From Cobetia sp. cqz5-12 (lineage in GTDB: Bacteria > Pseudomonadota > Gammaproteobacteria > Pseudomonadales > Halomonadaceae), in NCBI RefSeq assembly GCF_016495405.1, contig NZ_CP044522.1:1798001-1862000 (forward strand): a DNA stretch of 64,000 bases, written 5' to 3'. Positions within the stretch are counted from its first letter, which is position 1. Every line of letters starts with the position of its first letter. The notes under the pieces were generated by a model. It was given only the letters and a program-made list of their open reading frames with translations. It made no database searches and was not told the DNA's origin. Below, one piece after another: positions 25,278 through 36,148 of this stretch. Both the position numbers and the translations under genes were made by a program.

Positions 25278-26234
25278 ATGCCAAGCCAAGCCCCGATTCT
25301 GGGTGTCTATCTGAGTGAATCCCTGGACCTGGACAGCGTCTACGGTGAAGCACTGCGCCAGCTGGGCGACGATGTCGTGCTGCAGAAACCGCATGAGATC
25401 GAGGACCCCACGGAGGTCGCGTTCGCCATCTGCTGGCAGCCGGGTGAGGACGCCTTTGCGCCGTACCCGAATCTTCGGCTTGCGATGTCGATCGCGGCGG
25501 GAGTGGATGCCTTGCTCAGTCATCCCGGACTCTCGGCCGAGGTGCAGATCGCACGGGTGCGCGATCCGCATCAGGCGTATCTGATGGCCGGGTTTGCCGC
25601 GCATGAAGTGCTGCATCAAGAGCGCGAGTTTGCCGTCATGGCTGACAATGCCACACGTGGCGAATGGCAGCCTTTGGCAATGCGCGCGCCAGAGAAGGCC
25701 AAGGTGGCCGTGCTGGGGCACGGCAGCATGGGGCGCGCCGTGGTCACTTCGCTGTCGACCCTGGGGTTCTCGGTGACGGTCGCCTGTCGCAGCGAACCGG
25801 CCGCGCCGGTACCGGGCGTGCGTTACCTGACGGGCGACAATGCGGTGATGGCGGCGGCCGACGGCGCCGGTTATCTGATCAATATCCTGCCGCTGACCCC
25901 GGTGACCGAGAACGTGCTGAACGCTGCCTTGTTCGCTCAGCTGCGTCGTGGCGCCTGGCTGGTGCAGATCGGCCGCGGTGAGCACCTGATGGAAGCCGAC
26001 CTTGAAGCCGCGCTCGACGCCGGGCAACTGGCAGGCGCGACGCTGGATGTCTTCCGCGAGGAGCCGCTGGCACCCACTCATCGTTGGTGGCAGGACGCGC
26101 GCCTGCGTATCACACCGCATGTGGCGAGTGATTCGCTGCCGGAAGTAGTGGCCGAGCAGGTCGTCGCCACGGCGCGGGAACTGCGCGATGGCGAACCTCT
26201 GAGCCTGGCGGTGGATCGTCAGCGCGGCTATTGA
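25278..26234 (+). CDS. D-2-hydroxyacid dehydrogenase, glyoxylate/hydroxypyruvate reductase A type
   Basis: 318 residues. The NAD(P)-binding VAVLGHGSMGRAV (about 137-149) lies in the middle of the protein, as in GhrA. The catalytic residues are Arg in VQIGRGEHL, Glu in LDVFREEPL and His in ITPHVAS. Family members reduce glyoxylate, hydroxypyruvate or related 2-oxo acids to D-2-hydroxy acids. The start at 25278 has CAAGGAGA upstream. It is the first gene of a same-strand run with a class II aldolase, TetR and aminotransferase, so the product may be part of a hydroxy-acid pathway. Confidence 0.9.
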   Translation: MPSQAPILGVYLSESLDLDSVYGEALRQLGDDVVLQKPHEIEDPTEVAFAICWQPGEDAFAPYPNLRLAMSIAAGVDALLSHPGLSAEVQIARVRDPHQAYLMAGFAAHEVLHQEREFAVMADNATRGEWQPLAMRAPEKAKVAVLGHGSMGRAVVTSLSTLGFSVTVACRSEPAAPVPGVRYLTGDNAVMAAADGAGYLINILPLTPVTENVLNAALFAQLRRGAWLVQIGRGEHLMEADLEAALDAGQLAGATLDVFREEPLAPTHRWWQDARLRITPHVASDSLPEVVAEQVVATARELRDGEPLSLAVDRQRGY

Positions 26235-26300
26235 GGCCGCCTTCCCTCTCAGTCTTTCATTCCAGGCTCACTGGAGCCTCATTCAACAGGAGACAGCGAC

Positions 26301-27050
26301 ATGCCGGCATCGACCATGAGTGACGCAGAGTGGCAAGCACGCCTGGACCTGGCAGCCTGCTATCGGTTGGCGGCGCACTACCGCATGACCGACCTGATCT
26401 ACACCCACATCACGGCGCGAGTGCCGGGTGAGGAAGGGCACTTCCTGATCAATCCCTATGGTTGGCGCTGGGAGGAGATCACCGCATCCTCGCTGGTCAA
26501 GATCGATGTCAACGGCGAGAAGGTCGATGACAGTGCCGCGCGCGTCAATCCGGCCGGTTTCACCATTCACTCGGCGATTCATGCGGCAAGCCACTCAGCC
26601 AGCTGGATCATGCATACCCATACGCGCGCCGGCGTGGCGGTATCGAGCCTGGAAGAAGGGCTGCTGCCACTGAATCAGATCGCCCTGCAGTTCCATGGTC
26701 GCGTTTCCTACCACGACTACGAGGGCATCGCGTTGGATCTGGATGAGCGCGAACGCATCGTGGCAAGTCTTGGCGACAATCCGGCGTTGATCCTGCGCAA
26801 TCATGGCCTGCTGACCACCGGTGCCTCTGCCGCCGAGATGTTCAACAACATGTTCTATCTCGAGCGCAGCTGCGAGATCCAGGTCGCGACTCTGTCCATG
26901 GGCCAGCCGGTGCGCCGCCTCTCGCCCGAGATCTGTGAGCATGTGGTCGGCCAGTACGACATGGCCATCCATGAGGATGGCGATCTGGCACTGGAATGGG
27001 ATTCCCACCTGCGTCTGCTGGAGAGCCTTGGCAGTGACTATCGTCGATAA
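26301..27050 (+). CDS. Class II aldolase/adducin family protein
   Basis: 249 residues. Zinc-binding motifs are WIMHTHTRAGVAV (His-x-His, about 98-110) and LRNHGLLTTG (third His, about 160). The usual catalytic acid region is present as INPYGWRWEEIT. The family includes fuculose- and ribulose-phosphate aldolases and epimerases, but this subgroup is mostly uncharacterised and not bound to a sugar phosphate by any motif I see. It follows the hydroxyacid dehydrogenase by 66 nt and precedes a TetR gene. Confidence 0.88.
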   Translation: MPASTMSDAEWQARLDLAACYRLAAHYRMTDLIYTHITARVPGEEGHFLINPYGWRWEEITASSLVKIDVNGEKVDDSAARVNPAGFTIHSAIHAASHSASWIMHTHTRAGVAVSSLEEGLLPLNQIALQFHGRVSYHDYEGIALDLDERERIVASLGDNPALILRNHGLLTTGASAAEMFNNMFYLERSCEIQVATLSMGQPVRRLSPEICEHVVGQYDMAIHEDGDLALEWDSHLRLLESLGSDYRR

Positions 27051-27134
27051 GCCGTCCCTCGCTGAGTGGCCGCTGTCACCTGAGAGTGAGGCAAGTGCGG
27101 CAATCCGGGCGTTGAGTGAAGGAGAGGCATCCAG

Positions 27135-27809
27135 ATGAGTCGCAAGGCCTTCCAGCGGCTTTCCCAGGATCAGCGTCGTCGCGACCTGCTGGAAGCCACC
27201 CTGAGCTGTGTCGCGCAGCACGGTCTGGCCGGTGCCAGCGTGCGCCGCGTGGCGGAGGCGGCCGGGGTCTCGCCCGGACTGATTCGCCATCATTTCGGTA
27301 CCAAGGATGACATGGTGCGGGCTGCCTACGCCTACATGATGGGCCAGCTGACCTCCGATATCGCCGATGCCAGCCCGGCCAGTGATGAATCCCCGGCGTG
27401 TCGTCTGGCACGCTTCATCGCGGCGAGCCTCACCCAGCCCAATCTGGCTGCCCACAAGATTTCCCTGTGGGCGACTTTCATCGGTCGGGTGCGCCACGAT
27501 GCCAGCTATTCGGCGGTGCACCAGGAAACCTATCGCGAGTTTCTCGATCTGCTCGCCCAGCTGGTCCAGCCGGTGCTGAGTGTCCATGCGCTGCCTGCCG
27601 CCGAGAGTGATTGTCAGGAGCAGGCGATCGCCCTCAATGGCCTGATCGATGGGCTATGGCTGGAAGGTGGGCTGGAACATGGCCTCTATCCGGTCGAGCG
27701 CCTGCCCACGATCGCGATACGGGCGGCAGAGGGCATTCTTCGCCTGCCCCGGGGCACCTTGCTTGAGCACATCGCTGACACGACATCACCCCCATCCCAC
27801 AGGAGTTGA
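27135..27809 (+). CDS. TetR-family regulator (BetI-like)
   Basis: 224 residues. The HTH is GASVRRVAEAAGVSPGLIRHHFGTKDDM (about 34-61). The C-terminal ligand domain is BetI-like (SLWATFIGRVRHDASYSAVHQETYREFLDLL). It lies in the middle of a hydroxyacid dehydrogenase-aldolase-aminotransferase run, 2 nt before the aminotransferase ATG, so it probably represses that transcript and senses one of its metabolites. Confidence 0.88.
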   Translation: MSRKAFQRLSQDQRRRDLLEATLSCVAQHGLAGASVRRVAEAAGVSPGLIRHHFGTKDDMVRAAYAYMMGQLTSDIADASPASDESPACRLARFIAASLTQPNLAAHKISLWATFIGRVRHDASYSAVHQETYREFLDLLAQLVQPVLSVHALPAAESDCQEQAIALNGLIDGLWLEGGLEHGLYPVERLPTIAIRAAEGILRLPRGTLLEHIADTTSPPSHRS

Positions 27810-27811
27810 GC

Positions 27812-29008
27812 ATGCGCTACGCCACCATTACCGAGCGACTGAGTGACCTGGGCGGTGACAAATGGGCCGTTCACAGCGCTGCTCGCCAGCGTATCCAGGC
27901 CGGCGAGCCGATCATCGAGCTGACCATCGGGGAACCGGATATCGCCACCCATCCGGCCCTGGTCGAGCACTGCGTCGAGGCGTTGCGCGCCGGGCGTACC
28001 CGCTACTCCGATGGCCGTGGCGAGCCGGGGCTGGTCGATGCACTGGTCGAACGCTATACCCCGCGCATGCCCGAGATGACGGGCGACAACGTGCTGTGTT
28101 TCCCCGGCACTCAGACGGCGCTGTTCGCGGTGATGCTGGCGCTGGTGGAGGAGGGGGCCGGCGTGCTGACCGGCGACCCCTACTACGCCACCTATGAGGG
28201 CGTGATCCGCGGGGCTGGCGGTGACCTGCAGCCGGTACCGCTGCGCATGGAGCATGGTTTTGTGTTGCAGCCGGAAGATCTGGCCGCGGCCATCACGCCG
28301 CAGAGCCGTGTATTGCTGCTCAATACTCCGCACAACCCGACCGGCGCGGTCATGGACCGTGCCACGCTCGAGCGTATCGGTGAGCTGTGTCGCGAGCATG
28401 ATCTGTGGATCGTCTGCGATGAGGTCTATGAAGCACTGATCTTCACGGGAAGATTCGTCTCGCCGCTGGAAATCGAGGCACTGCGTGAGCGCACCGTGGT
28501 GGTGTCCTCCATCTCCAAGAGCCACGCCGCCACCGGCTTTCGCAGTGGCTGGGCCATCGGCTCGGCGGAATTCTGTCGTCGGCTGTTGCCGGTCTCGGAA
28601 ACCATGCTGTTCGGCAACCAGCCCTTCATCGCTGACATGACGGAAGCCGCGCTGCGCGGAGATTTCGATACTACCGAGCGTCTTCGCGAATCACTCGGGC
28701 GCCGCGCGCGCCTGGTCCATGAGGCGCTGGCGGCCATCCCGCAGCTGTCCTCCAGCCTGCCCCAGGGCGGCATGTTCCTGATGGTCGATGTCTCACGCAC
28801 CGGCCTGGATGGTGAACGATTCGCCTGGCGGCTGCTGGAACGGCAGCAGGTCGCGGTGATGCCCGGCAGTGTCTTCGGCGACTGCGGAAGGCCACTGATA
28901 CGTGTCGCCCTGACCGTGCCGGATGACACCCTGCTGGAGGCGGTGCAGCGCATGGCGCTACTGTGTGATCAGCTCGAGGCCGATGCAGTGACCTCAGATG
29001 TGACCTGA
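27812..29008 (+). CDS. Class I/II pyridoxal-phosphate aminotransferase
   Basis: 398 residues of fold type I. Landmarks are IELTIGEPDIATHP (N-terminus), NTPHNPTGAVMDRATL, VCDEVYEALIF and the Schiff-base Lys in VSSISKSHAATGFRSGW, followed by the family Arg in a C-terminal RVALT segment. It resembles aspartate/aromatic aminotransferase-like enzymes. The amino donor and acceptor are not set by sequence. AGGAG precedes the ATG. Its placement after TetR and with 2-hydroxyacid dehydrogenase suggests it interconverts an amino acid and a 2-oxo acid that the dehydrogenase then reduces (inference). Confidence 0.92.
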   Translation: MRYATITERLSDLGGDKWAVHSAARQRIQAGEPIIELTIGEPDIATHPALVEHCVEALRAGRTRYSDGRGEPGLVDALVERYTPRMPEMTGDNVLCFPGTQTALFAVMLALVEEGAGVLTGDPYYATYEGVIRGAGGDLQPVPLRMEHGFVLQPEDLAAAITPQSRVLLLNTPHNPTGAVMDRATLERIGELCREHDLWIVCDEVYEALIFTGRFVSPLEIEALRERTVVVSSISKSHAATGFRSGWAIGSAEFCRRLLPVSETMLFGNQPFIADMTEAALRGDFDTTERLRESLGRRARLVHEALAAIPQLSSSLPQGGMFLMVDVSRTGLDGERFAWRLLERQQVAVMPGSVFGDCGRPLIRVALTVPDDTLLEAVQRMALLCDQLEADAVTSDVT

Positions 29009-29056
29009 GGCGCGGCCTCGGCGGTACCGGGACTATCGAACGATTCATCAGGTCAA

Positions 29057-29090
29057 CGCAGACACGCCGCCCGAGGGCGGCGTGTCTGCG
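29057..29090. terminator. Bidirectional terminator after the aminotransferase gene
   Basis: A long GC-rich stem (CGCAGACACGCCGCCC and complement) with almost no loop, between convergent genes. Confidence 0.8.
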
Positions 29091-29114
29091 TTCAGCGAAG
29101 CGTGATTCACAGCG

Positions 29115-29333
29115 TCATTTCCAGCCCATCTGCCAGACGCCGTCTTCCTTGAGTTCACGCCAGGCGAGGGTGTAATCCTTGCGGGTCAGTACCGCCTGCA
29201 ACACCACCTCTACCACATGTTCGTCCTGCTCATCACGAATCAGGCGCGTGACGATGAAATGTCGCTCTCGATTCCTGGGAGTCACGGCGGTCCATTTGCT
29301 CTGCAACAGCTTGTCGGGATTCAGGCGATTCAT
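29115..29333 (-). CDS. Small Trp-rich protein (TIGR02450 family)
   Basis: 72 residues. The pattern of LLQSKWTAVTP, RHFIVTRLI, YTLAWRELKEDGVWQMGWK, with conserved Trp residues at both ends, marks the conserved small Trp-rich family of gammaproteobacteria and cyanobacteria. The function is unknown. It stands alone, converging on the aminotransferase. Confidence 0.85.
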   Translation of the reverse strand: MNRLNPDKLLQSKWTAVTPRNRERHFIVTRLIRDEQDEHVVEVVLQAVLTRKDYTLAWRELKEDGVWQMGWK

Positions 29334-29375
29334 GTCGGGCTCTCGAAGGTGAAGAGTGATGAGAGGCTCACGATG

Positions 29376-30281
29376 TCATACGGCAGGCGGGCTCTCGTTG
29401 AGCAGTTGCCAGAGTGCATCGGTCGCTGTGCTGTTGTTGTCATTGCGGCAATAGCAGGCTACCTCAAGGGTCGGCCCACCCAGATCATCCAGCAGCGAGA
29501 CCAGCCTGCCGCTCTCCAGATCATCCTCGATCAATCCATGGGGCAGCCAACCGACCCCCAGTCCGGCCATCACCAGTTCACGAATGCCCAGCGTGAAGGA
29601 GGTCTCGCAGATGATGTCGATGTCCTGGGCGCGCTGAAGATCCATCAGATAGGGCGAGGCCAGAATCTGGCCCAGAAAACTCTCCGGATCATAGGCGATC
29701 AAGGGCAGGCGTTGATCACTGCGTGGCAGGTGCAGGGGGCGACCCAGGGTATCTGGCGCACACACCGGCAGCAGGCGCTCCAGCCCCAGCGAGAGGCGAT
29801 TGATACCGCAATTCCCCTCGAAGACCGGCGCGCCCTGAAGCTCGGAGCACAGCAGCAGATCGGCCTGCCCATGATCGAACAACTGCAGGCATTCACTGCG
29901 GTCCAGCGACTTCACCTGCAGTCCGGCGTCGGGGGAGTTGTGCCGGAAATAGCGCAGCAACCGTGGCAGGTAGCTGACGGTGAGGGTGTGCTGAGTGGTG
30001 ATGATCGCCTTCGGCCCCTGGCGGGCCTCGCTGCGTAGCCGGCTGCGCAGCGTATAGAGCCGCGCCAGCCATTCCCGCATTTCCTGCTCATATTCCAGCG
30101 CGTGCTCGGTGAGGATCATGCGCTGCGACTGGCGATAGACCAGCTCGACCCCCAGCCACTCCTCGAGCTGCCGTATTCGGCGCGAGAAGGCGGGTTGCGT
30201 CACGTTGCGTCGCTCGGCTGCCAGCGAGAAGGTCCCGGCCTCGATCAATGCGAGAAAGTCTTCGATCCATTCGATCTTCAT
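29376..30281 (-). CDS. LysR-family transcriptional regulator
   Basis: 301 residues. HTH with FSLAAERRNVTQPAFSRRIRQLEEWLG (about 18-44), then a substrate-binding domain (about 92-290). It is transcribed divergently from the eight-gene operon that starts with the PLP lyase at 30667, which makes it the probable activator of that operon. The inducer is unknown. The 385-nt gap between them shows no clear T-N11-A palindrome to me. Confidence 0.88.
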   Translation of the reverse strand: MKIEWIEDFLALIEAGTFSLAAERRNVTQPAFSRRIRQLEEWLGVELVYRQSQRMILTEHALEYEQEMREWLARLYTLRSRLRSEARQGPKAIITTQHTLTVSYLPRLLRYFRHNSPDAGLQVKSLDRSECLQLFDHGQADLLLCSELQGAPVFEGNCGINRLSLGLERLLPVCAPDTLGRPLHLPRSDQRLPLIAYDPESFLGQILASPYLMDLQRAQDIDIICETSFTLGIRELVMAGLGVGWLPHGLIEDDLESGRLVSLLDDLGGPTLEVACYCRNDNNSTATDALWQLLNESPPAV

Positions 30282-30666
30282 GCGTCGCCTGAGGAGATGT
30301 CGGTTGTTGTTGGAGGTTGGCCATCATGCACCGCTTTCCCATTGTGGTGAAGCCTGCAGCGACACCGGCGGACATGGCACGACGCTGACCGGGTGTCCCA
30401 TGAGAACGAGGCTTTTGGCAATGGATATGACTGCCAGTCGGCGTTGCGGACATGTCGATCTTCTGGATATCTGAGTCGGATCAGAGGATGGGACTGGTCA
30501 TGCAGAAAAGTAACAAACTTTGAGAAACATGGCATTGGGACTGTCGAGAATCGCGGCTTACTGTTGTGAAGACCGCTCGGCGGCGTGCCGGAGTGATGTC
30601 ACACATTCGACGAACGTCGTTATGAGAGTAATCCCTATGACAACAATGACTCGCCTGGAGGCTCGT

Positions 30667-31680
30667 ATGCATCTGTCCCGTTTTCCCCGTGTTCGCCTTG
30701 GTCACCTCTCGACTCCGCTGGAGCCGATGGACAATCTGAGCAAGCTGCTGGGTGGGCCGCGTCTCTGGATCAAACGTGATGACTGCACCGGGCTTTCCAC
30801 CGGTGGCAACAAGACCCGCAAGCTGGAATTCCTGATGGCGGACGCGCTGGAGCAGGGCGCCGATACCATCATCACCCAGGGCGCAACCCAGTCCAACCAC
30901 GCGCGTCAGACCGCTGCCGCTGCCTGCAAGCTGGGTCTTGAGTGCCACATCCTGCTGGAAGACCGTACCGGCAGCGACGACCGCAGCTACAACTACAACG
31001 GCAACGTCTTCCTCGACCAGCTGCATGGCGCGACGGTTGCCAAGCGTGCCGGTGGTGCCGACATGGCCGCCGAGATGGAAGCGCTGGCCGACAAGCTGAT
31101 CGGCAAGGGCAAGAAGCCCTACATCATCCCGGGGGGTGGCTCCAACGAGATCGGCGCACTGGGTTACGTGAATGCCGCCCTCGAGCTGCTGTCCCAGGCC
31201 AACGACATGGGCCTCAAGATCGATCACCTCGTTCACGCCACCGGCAGCGCCGGCACCCAGGCGGGACTGGTGACGGGCCTGACCGCCTGCAACTCCGGCA
31301 TTCCGGTACTCGGCATCGGTGTGCGGGCACCGAAGGACAAGCAGGAAGGCAATGTCTTCGCGCTGGCGCAGAAGACCGAAGCCAAGCTGGGCCTGTCGGA
31401 TGTGGTCAAGCGTGAAGATGTCGTCGCCAACTGCGATTACGTCGGTGAAGGTTACGGCATTCCGACCGAAAGCATGGTCGAGGCCGTCACGCTGCTGGCC
31501 CAGCAGGAAGGCATCCTGCTGGACCCGGTCTACTCCGGCAAGGGCATGGCCGGTCTGATCGATCTGGTGCGCAAGGGGCATTTCAAGGAAGGCGAGAACG
31601 TGGTCTTCCTGCACACCGGCGGTGCCGTGGCCCTGTTCGGCTACCCGGATGCCTTCAACTTCGCGGATTACCAGGCCTGA
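30667..31680 (+). CDS. PLP-dependent D-cysteine desulfhydrase / L-cysteate sulfo-lyase family protein
   Basis: 337 residues of fold type II. The PLP Lys is in [13 protein letters not shown]; the phosphate-binding loop is [30 protein letters not shown] is the family substrate segment. D-cysteine desulfhydrase, ACC deaminase and L-cysteate sulfo-lyase (CuyA) share this scaffold and cannot be told apart by eye. The neighbours (HpsN-like dehydrogenase, TRAP importer, racemase) favour a sulfonated or D-amino-acid substrate over simple D-cysteine detoxification. I start at 30667 ([14 protein letters not shown]), because the upstream in-frame extension to 30520 has no family similarity; GGAGGCTCGT precedes it. 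Confidence 0.85.
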   Translation: MHLSRFPRVRLGHLSTPLEPMDNLSKLLGGPRLWIKRDDCTGLSTGGNKTRKLEFLMADALEQGADTIITQGATQSNHARQTAAAACKLGLECHILLEDRTGSDDRSYNYNGNVFLDQLHGATVAKRAGGADMAAEMEALADKLIGKGKKPYIIPGGGSNEIGALGYVNAALELLSQANDMGLKIDHLVHATGSAGTQAGLVTGLTACNSGIPVLGIGVRAPKDKQEGNVFALAQKTEAKLGLSDVVKREDVVANCDYVGEGYGIPTESMVEAVTLLAQQEGILLDPVYSGKGMAGLIDLVRKGHFKEGENVVFLHTGGAVALFGYPDAFNFADYQA

Positions 31681-31727
31681 TAGCGTTTGCGGCCAGTGAT
31701 GCGTCCCGCCTGAAGGCCACGGCGTGA

Positions 31728-33125
<1,398 letters not shown>

Positions 33126-33134
33126 GGAGGCTAC

Positions 33135-34343
33135 ATGCGTCGTTTTGCCAAGTCATTCACCCAGCAGGAAGCCATCTCCGACACCGCCATCGAGGCTGCC
33201 GTCGCCGTGATGCGCAGTGGTCGCCTGCATCGCTACAACCTGGCGGAAGGCGAGCAGGGCGAAACGGCGCTGCTGGAGCAGGAATTCGCGGCGAGTCTGG
33301 GCATTCCCCATGCGCTGGCCTGTGCCTCCGGCGGCTATGCCCTGCAGCTGGCGCTGCGCGCCTGTGGACTCGAGGCCGGTGACAAGGTGCTGTGCAACGC
33401 CTTCACCCTGTCTCCGGTGCCCGGCAGCATCGTCGCCGCCGGTGGCGAGCCGGTATTGGTGGATATCCTCGAGGACACCACCGTCGATCCGGAAGATCTG
33501 GCGCGTGCGGCCGATCAGAGCGGGGCCCGCTTCTTCATGCTCTCGCACATGCGCGGCCATATCGGCGACATGCACGCGATCATGCAGATCTGCGATAGCC
33601 GCGGCATCACGGTGATCGAGGATTGCGCGCATACCATGGGCGCGAGCTACGACGGCAAGCCCAGCGGCACCTTCGGCAAGGTCGGCTGCTACAGCACCCA
33701 GACCTACAAGCACGTCAATTCCGGTGAGGGTGGCCTGCTGGCGACCGCCGATGATGAGGTGATGCGACGCGCCATCATCCTGTCGGGCTCCTACATGCTG
33801 TACGACCGTCACCTGGCGGCGCCGGCAGCGGAGAGCTTCGCTGAGACGCGCCTGCAGACCCCCAACATGAGTGGTCGCATGGACAATCTGCGTGCCGCCA
33901 TCCTGCGTCCGCAACTGGGAGAGCTGGCTGAGCGTCGCGAGCGCTGGAATGCCCTCTATGCCCGCATGCAGGACCGACTCTCGGCCATGGAGGGCGTCAC
34001 GCCCATCCTGCGTGGCCCGCTGGAAGGCTACGTCGGAAGCTCCATCCAGTTCACGCTGGCGCAGTGCACCCACGAGCAGATCGCCGCCTTCATCGCAGGC
34101 TGTGAAGCGCGTGGGCTACCGGTGAAATGGTACGGCAAGCCGCTGCCGGAGGATTACACCAGTCGCTACGACAGCTGGGCCTATCTGGGCAGCCATCGTG
34201 CGGTGCCCAATGCCGACCGGGTGCTGGCGACACTGTGTGATCTGCGCCTTCCGCTGACCTTCGACGTCCAGGACTGTGAGGTGATCGCTGATTTGATTCA
34301 GGACGCTCTGCACAGCGCACGACCTGTCTCGACCGTCGCATGA
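33135..34343 (+). CDS. DegT/DnrJ/EryC1-family aminotransferase
   Basis: 402 residues. The PLP Lys is in TYKHVNSGEGGLL (Lys about 191) and the cofactor-stacking segment is VIEDCAHTMGASYDGKPSG. AFTLSPVPGSIVAAGGEPVLVDI is the usual N-terminal family block. DegT enzymes mostly aminate keto-sugars, but nothing in this operon handles nucleotide sugars, so a small aldehyde or ketone substrate in catabolism is more likely. GAGGAGG lies before the ATG, 9 nt after the previous stop. The substrate is unknown. Confidence 0.85.
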   Translation: MRRFAKSFTQQEAISDTAIEAAVAVMRSGRLHRYNLAEGEQGETALLEQEFAASLGIPHALACASGGYALQLALRACGLEAGDKVLCNAFTLSPVPGSIVAAGGEPVLVDILEDTTVDPEDLARAADQSGARFFMLSHMRGHIGDMHAIMQICDSRGITVIEDCAHTMGASYDGKPSGTFGKVGCYSTQTYKHVNSGEGGLLATADDEVMRRAIILSGSYMLYDRHLAAPAAESFAETRLQTPNMSGRMDNLRAAILRPQLGELAERRERWNALYARMQDRLSAMEGVTPILRGPLEGYVGSSIQFTLAQCTHEQIAAFIAGCEARGLPVKWYGKPLPEDYTSRYDSWAYLGSHRAVPNADRVLATLCDLRLPLTFDVQDCEVIADLIQDALHSARPVSTVA

Positions 34344-34469
34344 CGCCGTCTGGCGGCAGCGTATGACAGTGGTGAACCCATAACGATAACGCTTTGAAAG
34401 CCACATGATCTTCAATCCACATGTCCTGGTGACAGGGCATGTGGGCCCGCAACCAGTGGAGTAATAACA

Positions 34470-35450
34470 ATGTTCAATAAAGCTCTCTTGGCAACCGCAG
34501 TGATGTTGGTGATGTCAGCGACCGCTCAGGCCAAGACCTTCAAGGTCGGCATGGGCGATCCGATGGATTCGGATCAGGGCGCGCTTGCACAGCGCTTCGA
34601 GGAACTGGTCGAGCAACTCTCCGATGGCGAGATGCAGGTGGAGTTGTTCCCGGGCGGTCAGCTGGGCTCCGAGACCGGCATGATCCAGGACACGCGCATC
34701 GGCAAGCTGGACTTCGCGCTGATCGGTGTCGGCAACCTGACGCCCTATGCGCCGCGTCTCGGCGCGCTCACCATGCCCTATGCACTGCGTAGCCATGCGG
34801 ATGCCGTCAAGGCCACCACCGGCCCGCTGGCGGATGAATGGAACCAGATCGCCGAAAAACAGGCCGGCGTCCACATCGTCAGCTGGCTGTATTCCAATTT
34901 CCGTTATCTGACCAACTCCAAGCGTCCGGTGACGTCATTGGAAGACCTTGAGGGCCTGAAGATCCGTGTGCCGCAGAACAAGATCATGCTCGCCACCTAT
35001 CAGGCCTGGGGTGCCAGCCCGATCAGCATGTCGTGGCCGGAAGTCTTCACCGGTCTGCAGCAGGGCGTGATCGATGGTCAGGACAACCCGGACATCGTCA
35101 ACTACACGATGAAGTTCCAGGAAGTGCAGAAGTATCTGACCGAGGTCCACTACCAGTACTCCCTGCAGCCGATCGTCATGGGGGTGCGTACCTACAGCAA
35201 GCTGTCTGACGAGGAGCGCGAGATCATCGATCGCGCCGGTCTGGAAGCCCAGCTCTATGCGCTTCAATTCCAGCTGACCGAGGCCTCCCAGGCGCGTGCC
35301 GGCATGGAAGCGGAAGGGGTGCAGTCCGCCCAGCTGACCGACGAGGACAAGTGGATCAGCATCGCCAAGGAAAAGGTCTGGCCGCAGTTCTATGAGGAGA
35401 TCGGCGGCAAGGAATCCTTCGACGAATTGCAGAAAGCATTGGGCCACTGA
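34470..35450 (+). CDS. TRAP transporter substrate-binding protein DctP
   Basis: 326 residues with signal peptide (cleaved after ATAQA). Typical DctP blocks are ELFPGGQLGSETGMIQDTRIG, the ligand-binding Arg strand LKIRVPQNKIM, and WPEVFTGLQQGVIDGQDNP. It collects the substrate for the catabolic operon in which it lies (lyase, HpsN-like dehydrogenase, DegT). It differs clearly from the receptors at 1 and 5567. Confidence 0.95.
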   Translation: MFNKALLATAVMLVMSATAQAKTFKVGMGDPMDSDQGALAQRFEELVEQLSDGEMQVELFPGGQLGSETGMIQDTRIGKLDFALIGVGNLTPYAPRLGALTMPYALRSHADAVKATTGPLADEWNQIAEKQAGVHIVSWLYSNFRYLTNSKRPVTSLEDLEGLKIRVPQNKIMLATYQAWGASPISMSWPEVFTGLQQGVIDGQDNPDIVNYTMKFQEVQKYLTEVHYQYSLQPIVMGVRTYSKLSDEEREIIDRAGLEAQLYALQFQLTEASQARAGMEAEGVQSAQLTDEDKWISIAKEKVWPQFYEEIGGKESFDELQKALGH

Positions 35451-35462
35451 GATCGAGTGGTC

Positions 35463-35507
35463 GGGGGGCGCTTGCGTCGTCAGCGTGAATGACGCCTGAG
35501 CGACCCC
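35463..35507 (+). other. Hairpin between TRAP receptor and small permease genes
   Basis: An imperfect long stem joins GGGGGCGCT to AGCGACCCCC with inner CGTC/GACG pairs, 12 nt after the receptor stop codon and before the permease ribosome-binding site. It is analogous in place to the hairpin at 6642-6698. Confidence 0.6.
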
Positions 35508-35586
35508 CGCTGCATTCAATGCTCTCGAGCAGGGATACTCGCCAGTGCGGGTATCCCTCTCACAGTTCATCGTGAAGGAGGCTCGC

Positions 35587-36144
35587 ATGTTGGCCAGATT
35601 GAACAATATCGAGGATTACGCCTGTCGTTTCCTGCTGGCGGTCTTCGTACTCCTGCTGTTTTCCCAGGTGGTATTGCGTGTCGTGTTCGGTATCGGCCTG
35701 GCATGGATGGAAGAGCTGGCACGTTACGCCTTCGTCTGGTTCGTCTTTCTGGGCGCCGCGCACGCGGCTCACCTGAGTGCCCACAATCGGCTGCAGACCC
35801 ATATCAATCTACTGCCGCGCAAGGTGGCCAACGCCATCCTGCTGTTCGTCGATATCATCTGGGCGGTCTTCAGTCTGATCATCGCCTACAAGAGCCTGGA
35901 TCTGATCGGGCTTCTCACCGAGTTTCCCTATGAGTCACCGGCGCTCGGCTGGTCGCTCGCCTACGTCTATTACATCTTCCCCGTGGCCTTCACCTTGATG
36001 GCCTTTCGCGTATTGCAGGTGCAGTTCCTCAAGCTGGTCAGAGGCATCGAGCCTGGCAACGTGGACGACGAAGAAGTGAAGCGCATCACGGAAGCGGCCC
36101 CGGACGCCGCCGATGATACCCGCACCGTCAAGATGGGAGGCTGA
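35587..36144 (+). CDS. TRAP transporter small permease DctQ
   Basis: 185 residues with four predicted membrane helices (about 10-35, 42-65, 78-105 and 125-148). The DctQ signature is QVVLRVVFGIGLAWMEELARYAFVWFVFLG. The start at 35587 has GAAGGAGG upstream. It is followed 4 nt later by the DctM start and is inner-membrane. Confidence 0.92.
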   Translation: MLARLNNIEDYACRFLLAVFVLLLFSQVVLRVVFGIGLAWMEELARYAFVWFVFLGAAHAAHLSAHNRLQTHINLLPRKVANAILLFVDIIWAVFSLIIAYKSLDLIGLLTEFPYESPALGWSLAYVYYIFPVAFTLMAFRVLQVQFLKLVRGIEPGNVDDEEVKRITEAAPDAADDTRTVKMGG

Positions 36145-36148
36145 GACC

